Shown: positions 1 to 10,850 of the stretch, one piece after another
How the letters are laid out: every line of letters begins with the position of its first letter
Position numbering within the stretch: the stretch's first letter is position 1
Origin: Zoroaster sp. YZ-2022
Lineage: Eukaryota > Echinodermata > Asteroidea > Forcipulatida > Zoroasteridae
Reading direction: 5' to 3'
DNA: 64,000 nucleotides
Assembly: GCA_029582265.1 (NCBI GenBank)
Contig: CM055823.1
Coordinates: 18,562,093-18,626,092 of the forward strand
Notes under the pieces: model-generated
What the model was told of the DNA's origin: nothing
Databases searched by the model: none
What the model saw: only the letters and a program-made list of their open reading frames with translations
Made by a program: the position numbers and the translations under genes

Positions 1-295
1 ACAATCTTGAATAAATGTGGGTACAAGGAGAACAGCAGTTTATGACTGAAAGAAGAAAATAAGGATGAGTGAAAATGAAATAAAAAAAAGTCAGACAGGG
101 AGACAAATGAATTAACAAGCAACACATACATACAACAAATTAATGTTAAATGGCTGTGGAAAAAAAAGTAAAATATTAGTCATTCCCTTCCTGTAAGTTG
201 AAACCATGGGGGTGAATGGTGTGGATACGCCTGATGCACATCTTTCTTTTCTCTGCTGAGACGGATTTTTAACCCTTCTTTGTTTTCCATCTTAG

Positions 296-367
296 GTATC
301 TGTCTGACAACAAAATCAGTGAAATTGAACCCAGAACATTTGATGGTCTACAAAATCTGGATACCTT
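296..367 (+). CDS. Single leucine-rich-repeat exon
   Basis: The block is exactly 72 bp, one 24-residue LRR. It reads YLSDNKISEIEPRTFDGLQN followed by LDTL, with the LxxNxIxxI pattern of an extracellular-type LRR. It is preceded by a pyrimidine-rich stretch ending in cttag and followed by gtaagt, so both splice borders are textbook. One-repeat-per-exon organisation is known for secreted and membrane LRR proteins, and this exon is probably internal to a gene running in from the left. I see no partner exon on + within the next several kb, so the gene continues outside the window or has a long intron. A related exon lies on the opposite strand at 60358-60429. Confidence 0.7.
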
Positions 368-639
368 GTAAGTATTTATGTCATTAATTTCATTCACGCT
401 GCATTGTGCCACCGATTTCTGTTGACTGAAGTTACGTCTCGCTGTAAGCAAATTAGTTGAAGCGCGTAGTTCATGTTTGCCGATCGAAATATAATGTCTG
501 CTGTTTCGATTGAATATTGAAATGCAATTTCAACAATATTATTAATTTATTTTTATTTAAAAAAATACTTTGAAATTGAAAAAAAGAAAAAAAGAAAACA
601 TAGGCAAAAGAGGTGACTTTAAAAAATGGAGACCTATCA
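368..639. other. AT-rich intron-like sequence
   Basis: This follows the LRR exon donor. It is AT-rich with an A-rich stretch near 555-600. I see no coding signal. Confidence 0.4.
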
Positions 640-1102
640 GTCTTCTCAATGTTGAAGGATCCGGTTCAAAAATCAACAATCAGAAAACCCAAGGCTTATA
701 GTTGAGAGCATGGAAAGACAGAAAAATAGGAACAATCAAAAATTTAAATTATTGGCCTACATTTTGGAAATGAGATCAAGCCGGAAGACAATTGGGCAGA
801 GAGAATAAACATAGTGAAGACTATTTTGAATAGAAATATTACTAAATGACTAAGAAATGGATAAAGTTATCATGCAATTTTATTGGTCATCGAAACCAGA
901 CAAAATCAAAACAGACACTATAAGGGGATCTCCAGAATTAGGTGCAACTGGATTAATCATCATCACATGCAAAATAGATGCGTTAACATTAAACTGTCTG
1001 CAAAAATATACCAAAACTCAAGGAAAATGGAAATATTTATTTGATTTTTGGATCCAAATGATTAAAATCTTGGTTATTTTGTCTTTAACAATCCTAAACT
1101 GA
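640..1102 (+). mobile_element. Remnant of an L1/Tx1-like LINE (C-terminal part)
   Basis: The open frame at 857-1102 starts MDKVIMQFYWSSKPDKIKTD. The F-x-W-x-x-KPDKIK block is typical of the region after the reverse transcriptase domain in L1/Tx1-type LINEs. Weak out-of-frame similarity to the preceding region, such as a run reading NLNYWPTFWK, extends it back to about 640. There is no RT core and no intact ORF, so this is a dead fragment. The family assignment is from recall of the motif. Confidence 0.45.
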
Positions 1103-1181
1103 TGGGAGCAAAATACTCAGTTTTTATTGAGATTTAATTAAAGCTGGGTGCCAAAGGATAATCTCCAGAATTTTTCATGTG

Positions 1182-2000
1182 TTAAAATATTAATAAGCGA
1201 ATAATTCGTGCAAAAAAGGGCGAATTTGGTTTGTTTAAATATTGATTGTCTATTCGTTTGGGCCTTGTTTGTAAGCATTTGTCCATTGGAGTTAAAATCA
1301 CACCGAGTATTGAGTGGGAGTTTTTCTTAAGAATATAATTTACAATGTTCCAGGTTTGTTTGATATTGGATTTTGCATCAGAAAACTTCTCTGCATAGTA
1401 CCTGACTTTGACAACTTTGATCAGACCATTAAGTTTGTTACGGAATTTCTTGTACTTCATTTTGTTGGCGTTGTTTGGTTTGATCAGGAAGTTCTTCATA
1501 CAATTTGTTTTTGTGTTTGATGGACAGTATGATGCCATTGGTCATCTATGGTTTAAATCTTCTATTATGACTGATATTTTGAACTGGGAAATGAGAATCA
1601 TAAAGATGAGTAAACATAGTGATGAAGGTATTATAAGCAGTATCAGGGTTTTCACATGAGTACATTTCCCTCTAGTCAACATCCAATAAACAGTGTTGTT
1701 GTAACTGAATAATGTTTTCTTGGTTGATACAATCTGAAGGATTGAGTGCCTTTCTCTTTATTGACATGTGAATCATTTAATTGAATCATGAGAAAAATGG
1801 GTAGATGATCGGAAACATCGCAAAACAAGATTCTAGATTTGGATGGTAAATCACAACTATTAGTAAGGATGCTATTTATTAACGTAGCTGTGGAGTCAGT
1901 GATACGGGTATGTTTGTGGATAGTTGGTGAGAATGAGTTACTGAAAAGACAATCTACAAAATGGGAAGTCAGCAGTAGTCAATAAAGAAGGGTTTCAAAC
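1182..2000 (-). mobile_element. Remnant of a non-LTR retrotransposon (endonuclease end plus linker)
   Basis: Reading the minus strand from about 2000 downward gives the end of an AP-endonuclease domain, with the diagnostic SDHLPIF near 1800-1830. It is followed at 1182-1538 by YKKFRNKLNGLIKVVKVRYY and AKSNIKQTWNIVNYILKKN, the linker that precedes RT in CR1/Jockey-group LINEs. The two parts are in different frames and the RT itself is absent, so the copy is 3'-truncated and decayed. It lies head to head with the L1-like fragment on +. Confidence 0.6.
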
Positions 2001-2279
2001 ACATTGTGTGCCTAAATCAAACTTTTGAGCATACTTAATTATAAAAAAGGTTTCATACTTGTAATTTCAATAAATAATTTTTAAAAATCAATAAATAATA
2101 AAATCAATAAATAAAATGTGAATACTTTGTAAGACAGGACTTTTTCGGTAGGTTTCAAATTATTAGGCCCTTGTTCAAGTACCCTCTTTATTGACTATTA
2201 ACCTGATCATTGTCAGCCACATATTGAGTACTCTTCTATACAACTTAGATAGAGTAGTACAAATTATATTGCCAAGTTC

Positions 2280-3155
2280 GGCATTATCGAGCTGGGTCAA
2301 TAAAGTGATCATGATGTGTGTAAAATCCATAAGTCAATGTACACATACTTTTAGGGTGGGATTCATCCCAGTAAGTGTTTTGTCTTGATAATGTAGAGCC
2401 CCATCTAAAACAATTAATTCTACAAAATGAACCCTACCCTAACCCCAGGACCATTTAAGTAGGGGATTTTAAAGTGTGGATCACAAAAATAGAAGCCCCA
2501 TCCTATTTTTCTCAATCAGGATGTCCCCAACAATTCTCTGTAACCTAAAGAACCTAATACATTTTGACCATCTATCAGCTAAAACAGTAACTACAAAATA
2601 AACACAACATTAACAACATTCTTTTCTCAATGGCTTTGCAGTACATTTTATTGAATTTATCAATTTCAAAATTTTAACATCGAAGTGTTAATTCATAAAA
2701 TTAATCACAACATTTATTTATGTCCAGTCAAGTTAATTATAACTTCATAAAATTGCACTTCCGTCAAGGAAACAACACAAACAAGAGGACATGTAACAGA
2801 TCAAGCGCGTAACTCCTGAAATTTCAATGTGCTACAATACTTTTTAGTCAGTCGCTTACGTTTGAGTGCTTATTTTTGGAAACCAGAAAATGTTCTTTGT
2901 GTCCTGAAACACACGGGGGCGGGGTGTTATTGGGGGCTTCACAAACTTTTTTTTAGGAATACCACCCCCCCCCCCACATACACACACCTTTTCCAGAAGG
3001 AGAAATAAAAATACAATGCACAATACGTGGGACATGAATAAATATTCTTAAGTAAGTTCATTTCAAAACTGAAGTTGGTCACTGACATGTGAAACATTTA
3101 AATTCAATCCAAGAATTATCAGCTTTAAAATGTCCAACATCTGAAGACAGTGTTT
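2280..3155 (+). repeat. Long inverted repeat, arm A (partner at 53550-54455)
   Basis: Blocks here recur reverse-complemented about 50 kb away. They include the stretch around 2284-2330 (gagctgggtcaataaagtga), the stretch around 2410-2680, the block before the C-tract at 2890-2970, and the stretch around 3090-3150. The order is collinear in inverted orientation. I see no ORF or transposase. It could be a dispersed mobile element or a duplicated gene tail (3'UTR). Confidence 0.65.
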
Positions 3156-4476
3156 ATTATTATTATCTTTTTAGAAATGGATCACCGTCAGATGGTGATT
3201 CATTTTAAATTTGAAAAGTTTCCCTCAAACATTTCACATCTTACAAGGTTAGTACATGTAAGCGTTTTGATAATAATGTAACTTGGTTGCTTTTCAGGTA
3301 ATGAAAAATGGTGCACACTCCCTTCAGTTGTTAAATGTTTGACTCTGGTTGAGTCAGAATTACTTGTACAGTACAATAAAAACCACAAACATGGTCTCAA
3401 GGGGGTGAATTACAAAGTACATAAAGATCCAAATATCATGTACAATTCAATCTTGGAATCAGTCACAACTTCAAATGTTAAAAGTCAATCCAGTAGGAGA
3501 CTGTGATTTCCCATAAATACATTTTGATGGTTTTCTTTTCTAGAAATTGATGGTAAAACACAGGCAATACATCTTTAAAAGTTTGAATTTTTCAATATAG
3601 GCAAGTGAAATAAACACCCCCAACCCCCTTCCCCAACCCCCTTCCCAACCCCCTTCCCAACCCCATCATCCTCAAACACACCCACCAAAAAATACAACAA
3701 ATAAAAATGACACATCCTTCTTTGAAGTGTTCAACGAAGGCTGGGTCATTTGTTTATCAGTTCAGCAAAGAAAATTTGACTGAATCACAGGAAAGGTTAG
3801 CAGCCAAACTGTTACATAATGGATACCGCTTCTAGTAGGTTCTTGGCTACATTTTGCTGAGCAGATACATTTACTAAGCAATATTTTCTCCTAAGCAGCT
3901 CTAATGAAATATATATATTTACAATATGTTCAATCTTAAAGATACCGTGAATAAAACAACATTCATCTTACATCATCTCATGGAGTCTCATGTATCTTAA
4001 AATGTTGGAATAGTCCAAATCTTTTGCCCATTTGTATACATAAGCATTATTATGGTGTCCTTTTAAGGCTGTAACTGATACCAACATTAAGCCTTGTTGC
4101 GACTATAAACACCTCACTCCTACACTAAGATGTCAAAAAATCTTCTCAATTTTCTTCATTGACACTGCAGTGCAGGCCTTTAATTTCATTCTCATAGAAA
4201 ACCCAAGGGCAATAAAATAAATTACCTCCAAGTATTTTGGGGTTGCAGTGGCTTGCCTGAATAAAAAAATGTGGTCCCTTTCAAATAAACTCTGATAGTA
4301 GATAAATAAATTTGAAATGGCAGAGACAGGCATTGGTAAATAAACTAATAAGTTACTTATATATATATCTTTTAATTGGAATAGCATTATGCTGATATAT
4401 GGATCAAAGCAGGATTTTAGAAAAAGCAGAAGAGAATGAGAATTTCTCTAAGAGCAAACATAAGGAAACTTAATAC
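3156..4476. other. Gene-free stretch with C-rich simple repeat
   Basis: This is AT-rich non-coding sequence with a short run of ccccaacccccttcc units near 3616-3665 and a TA-rich tract near 4356-4370. I found no supported exon. It may be intron or 3'UTR of the putative minus-strand gene. Confidence 0.35.
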
Positions 4477-4619
4477 CTTGGTGTCATTGTTGAGGCAGAA
4501 CATCCTCGTAAGACAGTCAGCTACTACTTCAAGTTGCTCCTCAGAAAAGGGCCCTCCTCTTGAAGTCAAAATATAATCCCGCAGTATGAGAATAACAGAT
4601 TTGTAATGTTTGTATAGTA
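4477..4619 (-). CDS. Putative internal exon of an unidentified minus-strand gene
   Basis: On the minus strand the block is bounded by ttctag and gtatta. It is open in one frame for 47 codons, including YKHYKSVILILRDYILTSRG followed by GPFSEEQLEVVADCLTRMFC. The residue mix is protein-like: amphipathic, with few low-complexity runs. The length is 2 + 47x3, ending in phase 0. I do not recognise the family with confidence. It is the most downstream of a series of minus-strand exon candidates (6203, 8527, 12154, 13615, 15449 and 16440). Whether they belong to one gene cannot be settled because adjacent phases do not always match. Confidence 0.45.
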
Positions 4620-4739
4620 CTAGAACTATATGTTAGCCAGTTACTTCTATTCCATTACAGTGATCAAACCATGCAATAAGTTGCCAGAAACATTGGCTAC
4701 CTTTAAGAAAAAACTGAGAGTCCTTCCCATAGGTGCACA

Positions 4740-5110
4740 TAAGACTGTGCCGGGTATCCGGGTACCTGGATACTTGACCGAAACTGTTCCATTTTTCAGT
4801 TCCAATTACTCATAAACGACTGTTGAAAATTTCAACTGACCATTTAAGCCACACAAATGGAAATCTCCAATTTTTTGTTAACAAAATGTGTGTGGGGAAT
4901 GGGGATGATATGAGTCGTTTTTAATATAGAGGTCCACAAAAGTCCATATGACTCTAATAAAACAAGAATGTAATTTGTGTTCATATTAGTTATGTTATAC
5001 ATTTGGGAGTATTTTCGTGTTTTACAAAATTGTTTACAGGTACCCAAGTATCCAAATATTTCCAATTCCTGGTATCCGGTTCCCGAAATAAACAAAAATG
5101 CACAGCCTTA
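4740..5110. mobile_element. Short non-autonomous hAT-type element (MITE, 371 bp)
   Basis: The ends are taagactgtgc and gcacagcctta, an 11-bp imperfect inverted repeat. Just inside both ends are runs of the motif ggtatccgg/ccggatacc. The flanks are ggtgcaca (4732-4739) and ggtgtaca (5111-5118), an 8-bp target duplication with one mismatch, as expected for hAT. It is inserted inside the first unit of the 86-bp tandem array, which it splits. The termini match the larger element at 18293-21238. Confidence 0.75.
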
Positions 5111-5855
5111 GGTGTACAGGACTAAACAACAAAGTGTCCAAGTAAGTAACAGTGACTTAACATTTAGAGTCCTTAACACACAGAGTCCTTCCCATAGGTG
5201 TACAGGACTAAACAACAAAGTGTCCAAGTAAGTAACAGTGACTTAACATTTAGAGTCCTTAACACACAGAGTCCTTCCAATAGGTGTACAGGACTAAACA
5301 ACAAAGTGTCCAAGTAAGTAACAGTGACTTAACATTTAGAGTCCTTAACACACAGAGTCCTTCCCATAGGTGTACAGGACTAAACAACAAAGTGTCCAAG
5401 TAAGTAACAGTGACTTAACATTTAGAGTCCTTAACACAGAGTCCTTCCAATAGGTGTACAGGACTAAACAACAAAGTGTCCAAGTAAGTAACAGTGACTT
5501 AACATTTAGAGTCCTTAACACACAGAGTCCTTCCCATAGGTGTACAGGACTAAACAACAAAGTGTCCAAGTAAGTAACAGTGACTTAACATTTATGAGTC
5601 CTTAACACACAGAGTCATTCCCATAGGTGTACAGGACTAAACAACAAAGTGTCCAAGTAAGTAACAGTGACTTAACATTTAGAGTCCTTAACACACAGAG
5701 TCCTTCCCATAGGTGTACAGGACTAAACAACAAAGTGTCCAAGTAAGTAACAGTGACTTAACATTTAGAGTCCTTAACACACAGAGTCCTTCCCATAGGT
5801 GTACAGGACTAAACAACAAAGTGTCCAAGTAAGTAACAGTGACTTAACATTGATG
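5111..5855. repeat. 86-bp tandem array, about 8.7 copies
   Basis: The start ggtgtacagg recurs at 5111, 5197, 5283, 5369 and onward at 86-bp spacing, with near-perfect copies. Each unit contains caagtaagtaacagtgac, which resembles a splice donor, and gagtccttaacac. A partial unit lies at 4717-4739, before the hAT insertion. Because 86 is not a multiple of three, apparent ORFs through it are not genes. High copy identity implies recent expansion. Confidence 0.9.
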
Positions 5856-6202
5856 AGTAAACATTTATATACGTGTTAACGGACCACAGGTCTGTAAATG
5901 AAATATTCTTTCATTCATCATGCTGACAGAATTGTATGTCCTTTTTATCTTGAACTTTCACCTCATGGGGTCAAATTTAAAAAGTCTTTGACATACAAAT
6001 AAATACAAATGTTTACAATTAAAACAATAATAATAATAAAAATTTGAAATAAGGATGATGACCTTATGTGCGAGTGTAGATATTTAAACAACAAATCAAC
6101 AATTTAAAGTCAACCACAATAGGTATTCCCTGTTTTAGCAATGTGAAGACCACTCTCCCAATGAAATCCTACCACTATCCAAGCATCTAAACCAATACTT
6201 AC

Positions 6203-6250
6203 CTCTTGAATCTTTCCCTCATTGAAATATAAAAGTCGTTGACATCTCTC
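6203..6250 (-). CDS. Putative 48-bp exon, minus strand
   Basis: The minus strand shows ctttgcag before and gtaagtat after a 48-bp block. Both borders are strong. Two frames are open: ERCQRLLYFNEGKIQE in phase 0, or RDVNDFYISMRERFK one base later. I cannot decide between them without a transcript. It is part of the minus-strand exon series. Confidence 0.4.
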
Positions 6251-8526
6251 CTGCAAAGACAAGTTTAGAAAACATGAGGAAACCATCCCCATGTGTTTGT
6301 TTTATTTTCTTTTGCTTGAGCTTATGTGATACATGTCCTCTAAAGCAGTATCTTATGTGTCAACATATCCTGGCCCTTAATTGACCAAATGCTATTTGCT
6401 ACTTAGACAACTTGTATCTACACAAGTACATGAGGCACATTTGATGCAATGCTCATTTCATATGAACACATCAGCATGTACATGAAAACACACATAAAGT
6501 TGTATTCATTGATGAAAATGAATCAATTCTAACAAACAACAAATGCAACCAGAAGCATGTGTGTGCATGTCTTAGATCCGAGTAGTCATGTGATGATGTG
6601 ATTATGAAAATTACTCACCTTCCCTTGAAGAATGTTCGTTTAATAATACCACTTTTTCTCAACATTATACATTCATATTTTGTTAAAACGAAGTGTTTTG
6701 GGCAATTTTCCTACAGGAAATTATCATCCATTATCTTCCATATTTGTAATTAGTTTTTATCCTAACACTTGAGGCAGACCAAACAATTTACATAACCCTA
6801 ACCCTGCTAAACTGTAGTAAACTGTCAAAATTAATCATATTTGATTACCTTTACAGGCCTCCCAGTGCATCGTACACCAAATATAGAATTTTTTAAAAAG
6901 GTGAAAGTAAAATATAGGTTATTATATGTTTACCAAATGCCAAAATATAGGTTTTTATAGGTTATTTCCTGTGATTATGCAGTGTTAATTAACAAGTTTT
7001 TTGGTAAATTGCCTTACCTACAACAAATTAAAGTACATTTTCTTTTTAACACGTTCCTTTAACACTTAATGTTACATGTACATGTATTCAATCAGATTTA
7101 CATCATGGATTGAACTGCTTTCTCATTTTCTTTGTATAGGCTTCTCATAACCAGCAATGATCTCTCACATTGAAAAACATTATAATATTACATTATGCAT
7201 TGAAATAATGTTAAGTTCATGATATGTGTAATGTACAGTACAAGGTACAAAGCAGTATGCTACTAGAAAGAAGCTAAAAGACTGGAAACGCTACGGTGCA
7301 TACATGATTTTGCCTTGACAAAATACATGTATGCAAGTCCCCTCAGTTTACATCATTGGGGATTGTAATCGATGAAGTGATTGATTTACACTCACATCTA
7401 ATTCTTCTTGCACTCTTCCATCATAATCAGTGTTACTGCAGTATAATGTCCAGCATGTATGTGCATGTTGTGGACTGTCTGAGATACATGTACAACACTA
7501 GAAGCTATGTAAGATGCCTGGATCTGAAACACTTAAGAAAATCTATAGAGCGGTACACATGTTACAGTTTGGCTACATTTTTGGCTTCATCTCGATCTTT
7601 ACAATGTGTTGCAGGAGATTAAAAAATATAACTGCAAGATGATAAAATACTTTTTTGAAATTGCTTAAAGGAAAATCAACAACATATACTTGGTGTTAAG
7701 TTGGTACAGTTATCAATCAATCAAGTGCTTTCATTTAGGAGAATTCACAAAAAGCATTGTGTTCCAATGTTGCACCTTCTCTTTCTCAAGGAAATTCTCT
7801 AAAAGGGAAAACACTAACAGTTTTAAATTCCTGGTAATTTTCATTGAGGAAAATACAAATACCATTTTGTACAAAATGACATCAACAATTAAGATAAACT
7901 AATTATTTCTTGTGCTTCTTGTGTTCAAATCACTTGTTGATTCATTTTGAGTTAACTGAAACAAATAAATTTGGTGCAAATACCTGATACAGTTCCAGCA
8001 GGACTTAAAAAGAGCATTATTGATAAGTATAGGATATCCAATGAAAGAAATATAATTACCATTATTGTCTACCTTTCTGAGTGAATCTAGCATATTAAGA
8101 ATCTATCTTATCCACAATGTGTTTTCTTGAGAATTTCTGACAACAGTCAACATCGGCCTAAAGACAAGAAATTCAGATATTATGTAGAACATTAATCAAT
8201 TGAAAAGCAATGAGTATCAAAATAATAGTTGGCTCTGATGACCCAGCTGATGATGATGAGGTCCAAGAGCTGCTTGGTACACCCGTACATCATAACATGG
8301 ATGAATAGATTAAATGCCATCTAAACCTAGCTTTAAACTATGGTCAGAAGCTTCAATAATTTCTATTTCCTCATGTTCATGACAAGCATTATTGCATGCT
8401 CAGATTCAAGCTCTGCCAGCCTCAAGTTGGGTTAAGATCGACCCAATGCTGAGATAAAGAGTACCTAACTATAAACGCCAACCCCATGTGTATATAGTCT
8501 GTGAATGTTTTTTATTTCAAACTTAC
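6251..8526. other. Long gene-free, AT-rich stretch
   Basis: No ORF, transposon terminus or repeat array is recognised here. Short poly(A/T) tracts and ATG-rich oligomers occur. It is most simply an intron of the putative minus-strand gene. Confidence 0.4.
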
Positions 8527-8627
8527 CACTCTGGTCAATGGGGTACCCGGTTCCTGATGCTTGATAATTAGTTTGTACTGAATACCGATTGTGGATGCTT
8601 TGCAGATGGGCGATAGAATTTGATGGT
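8527..8627 (-). CDS. Putative 101-bp exon, minus strand
   Basis: The minus strand shows atttcacag before and gtaagttt after the block. Two frames are open. One reads HQILSPICKASTIGIQYKLI then IKHQEPGTPLTRV and ends in phase 0. The other reads PSNSIAHLQSIHNRYSVQTN then YQASGTGYPIDQS. The first looks more like a folded-domain strand pattern and would join the phase-0 frame of the 6203-6250 block. The family is not recognised. Confidence 0.42.
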
Positions 8628-8986
8628 CTGTGAAATAATAATAATAGTATATAAATATTAGGTGCCTCAGGGTCACATGAATAGAATTATATCACGTTAG
8701 GTAACATCTGAATTGTCCCATTTCACAAGGCAATCCGAGTGTTATGAGACAGTGATATAATTCTAACCATTTTTCAAAATAAAGGCACTCAATTAATATT
8801 TGTTTTATATAACTCACACACAGATCATTGTCATTTGATTACACAATCACCAGTTCAGTCACCTTTATTTACTAATAAAGTTATTCTAAATGAGACCCAG
8901 AAATGTGTACATTGTGTACATATAACAAATTGTAACTTTTTATGTTTATTCGGTTATTTTAATATTTAATTTAGTTTGATACAATA

Positions 8987-9303
8987 TGAATAACTTTACC
9001 CTAAAAATGCCCTGAAAATCCATTTTGCTGTCAAGTAATAGTTCACCATGATTTCACAGCAATTTCACGGTGTCTCTTCCTCTCAGATATTGGCAATAAT
9101 GTTCACAGTGATTTTACGGCAAATTCACGGGGATCTAAGCTGCCCCAAAACTGCCACAAGAAGTTTGTGTCGTTTTCACTGTGAAGAAATTCCAAGAGTA
9201 TTTCATGGCGTTTTCATGGTGTTGTGTCGTCATAAAATTGCTGTGAACTATTTATTTCATGGTAAAACAGATTTTCAGGGCATTTTTAGGGTAAAGTTAT
9301 TCA
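8987..9303. mobile_element. TA-flanked MITE with long TIRs (317 bp)
   Basis: The outer ends start tgaataactttaccctaaaa and continue into aatgccctgaaaat. The other end is the near-exact reverse complement, giving TIRs of about 33 bp. TA dinucleotides flank both sides (8985-8986 and 9304-9305), as in Tc1/mariner-group insertions. The interior repeats short motifs such as atttcacagcaatttcacgg. It has no coding capacity. Confidence 0.8.
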
Positions 9304-9878
9304 TAGTGTTATCTTTTACTATTTTTTCATAAGAAGCAATTATTTGCCCTTTACAAATTTCTCATTACATTAACATAATTATTTTGAGTTCCTAACTAAT
9401 GCAGAACCCCTGTACAAATGCTGAATTTGAAAGGCTTCACTGCAGCTCACTCAGCTATAGTAGTATATATGTGTATGATGAGCATGCAGTAATTTCCCTT
9501 AATACCAAAACTGACCACAGTTTTTTTTCACTATTAGTATCATGTGATAAACTTACCGAGTGCATCGTACGTTTTGCTGATTCAGTTCTTTGGACTTGAG
9601 AATCTTCTTCCTACCAAAACAAATAATAAAATAACACAAATGTACACAATTAATGAAATTGTAATTTGCACTATTAATGGTCCCTTCATGCAAGCATGCT
9701 ACTCAACCTTGTCTAAAAGGCCTCCATGCAATTTGCAACAAATAATTCTGTGAATTTTCATAAATTATCAGCCAGGAACAATATCATCACGATCAACAGG
9801 GCATGTAATCGGAATGCTCGTTTTAGATCAACTAAATGACTGAAAATAATACCCCAATTTATAAGGTGCTATTACTGT

Positions 9879-10242
9879 TTGGGCTGTGTCAAATAACCAA
9901 ACATTCGATCAATGGTGCAAATATCTGGTTGGTTTTTCCGGTTCAAATACTTGAAGATTTTTTTTTTTACTTTTTGTTGATTTTTTTTTATTGGCGCTTC
10001 CATCATTAACACCCCACGCCCTCCCAATAATCCTTTTGTGTACATTTGGTCGACACCTATAGCAAGCCCATCCTAATCCGGGCAACATTATGTTTAGTAC
10101 ATTTTTTGGCCCCACTATATTAGACGTACTTGTTTTATCACATGGCGCAATTTACAATCAACAACTTTCGCATATCGAATATTCGACTGAAATAAAAATC
10201 AGAATACCCGGTTAACAAATTATTCGAAAACGCACAACCCTA
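9879..10242. mobile_element. Short non-autonomous hAT-type element (364 bp)
   Basis: The flanking 8-bp target duplication is exact: attactgt at 9871-9878 and 10243-10250. The ends are ttgggctgtgt and cgcacaaccct-a, imperfect inverted repeats of the tagggctgtgc type shared with the elements at 4740 and 18293. Sub-terminal sequence includes aatacccggtt. It contains a T-rich tract at 9958-9990. It lies immediately before a LINE remnant. Confidence 0.75.
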
Positions 10243-10384
10243 ATTACTGTTGCTGCTGCATAAGTACAAAATTGACACTTTGATTCCCCATCGCTCGAAG
10301 CCAGCTGAAAAGTGTGACAGTTTTCACAGGGGTGTTTCCACAATTAACCTCACCCCAGTGGTAGTGGGGTAATTACTTGTGGCT

Positions 10385-10850
10385 CGATGTCTGACACGTC
10401 ACACAACTCTGTCCTGCATGCAACTGACTAGCTACTCCTTGTTCTCCACTCCTGCGTCCTCTATCAGGGTCTTGAGCATGGTCTTAGTGGGTCTTCCGGG
10501 GCCGCGCCTGCCGTGAGTGGGCTCCCACACAATGACCTTGTTGGCCGGTAGCTCTGGGTGTCGGAGGAAGTGCCCAGCGAGGCTCAGCCGCCGCGCCTTG
10601 ACTTTCTCGCTAAGTAGGGGGATGTTGTCGTAGAGCTCCACGTTGGTGATGTGATCCCTCCATGAGACATTTTGTACCATCCGTAGTAGCATCCTGGTGT
10701 AGCAACCGTCGAGAGACTTGGCCATTGCCTTGGTGAAGGTCCAGGACTCACACCCATGAGTTTGAGACCCTTATAGAGCTGAGATGTCCAGATCTTCTTC
10801 ATATCATGGAGGGCTTTCCATGCGAGTGCCATAGTGACAGTGGCAGTGGA
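10385..10850 (-). mobile_element. C-terminal remnant of a non-LTR retrotransposon (RTE-like)
   Basis: The minus strand encodes MAKSLDGCYTRMLLRMVQNV then SWRDHITNVELYDNIPLLSE and ARRLSLAGHFLRHPE, with GRRGPGRPTKTML downstream. This LDGCYTRLL...SWRDH...RRL.LAGH.RH...GRRGRP block is the region after RT in RTE-type or related LINEs. Frameshifted similarity continues upstream to about 10850. It abuts an oppositely oriented LINE, so two insertions are joined tail to body. Confidence 0.65.

Noticed and set aside
5345..5569. Minus-strand repetitive ORF (LLTWTLCCLVLYTY repeats)
   Set aside because: It is produced by the 86-bp array; the period is not a multiple of three and the frame survives only by an indel.
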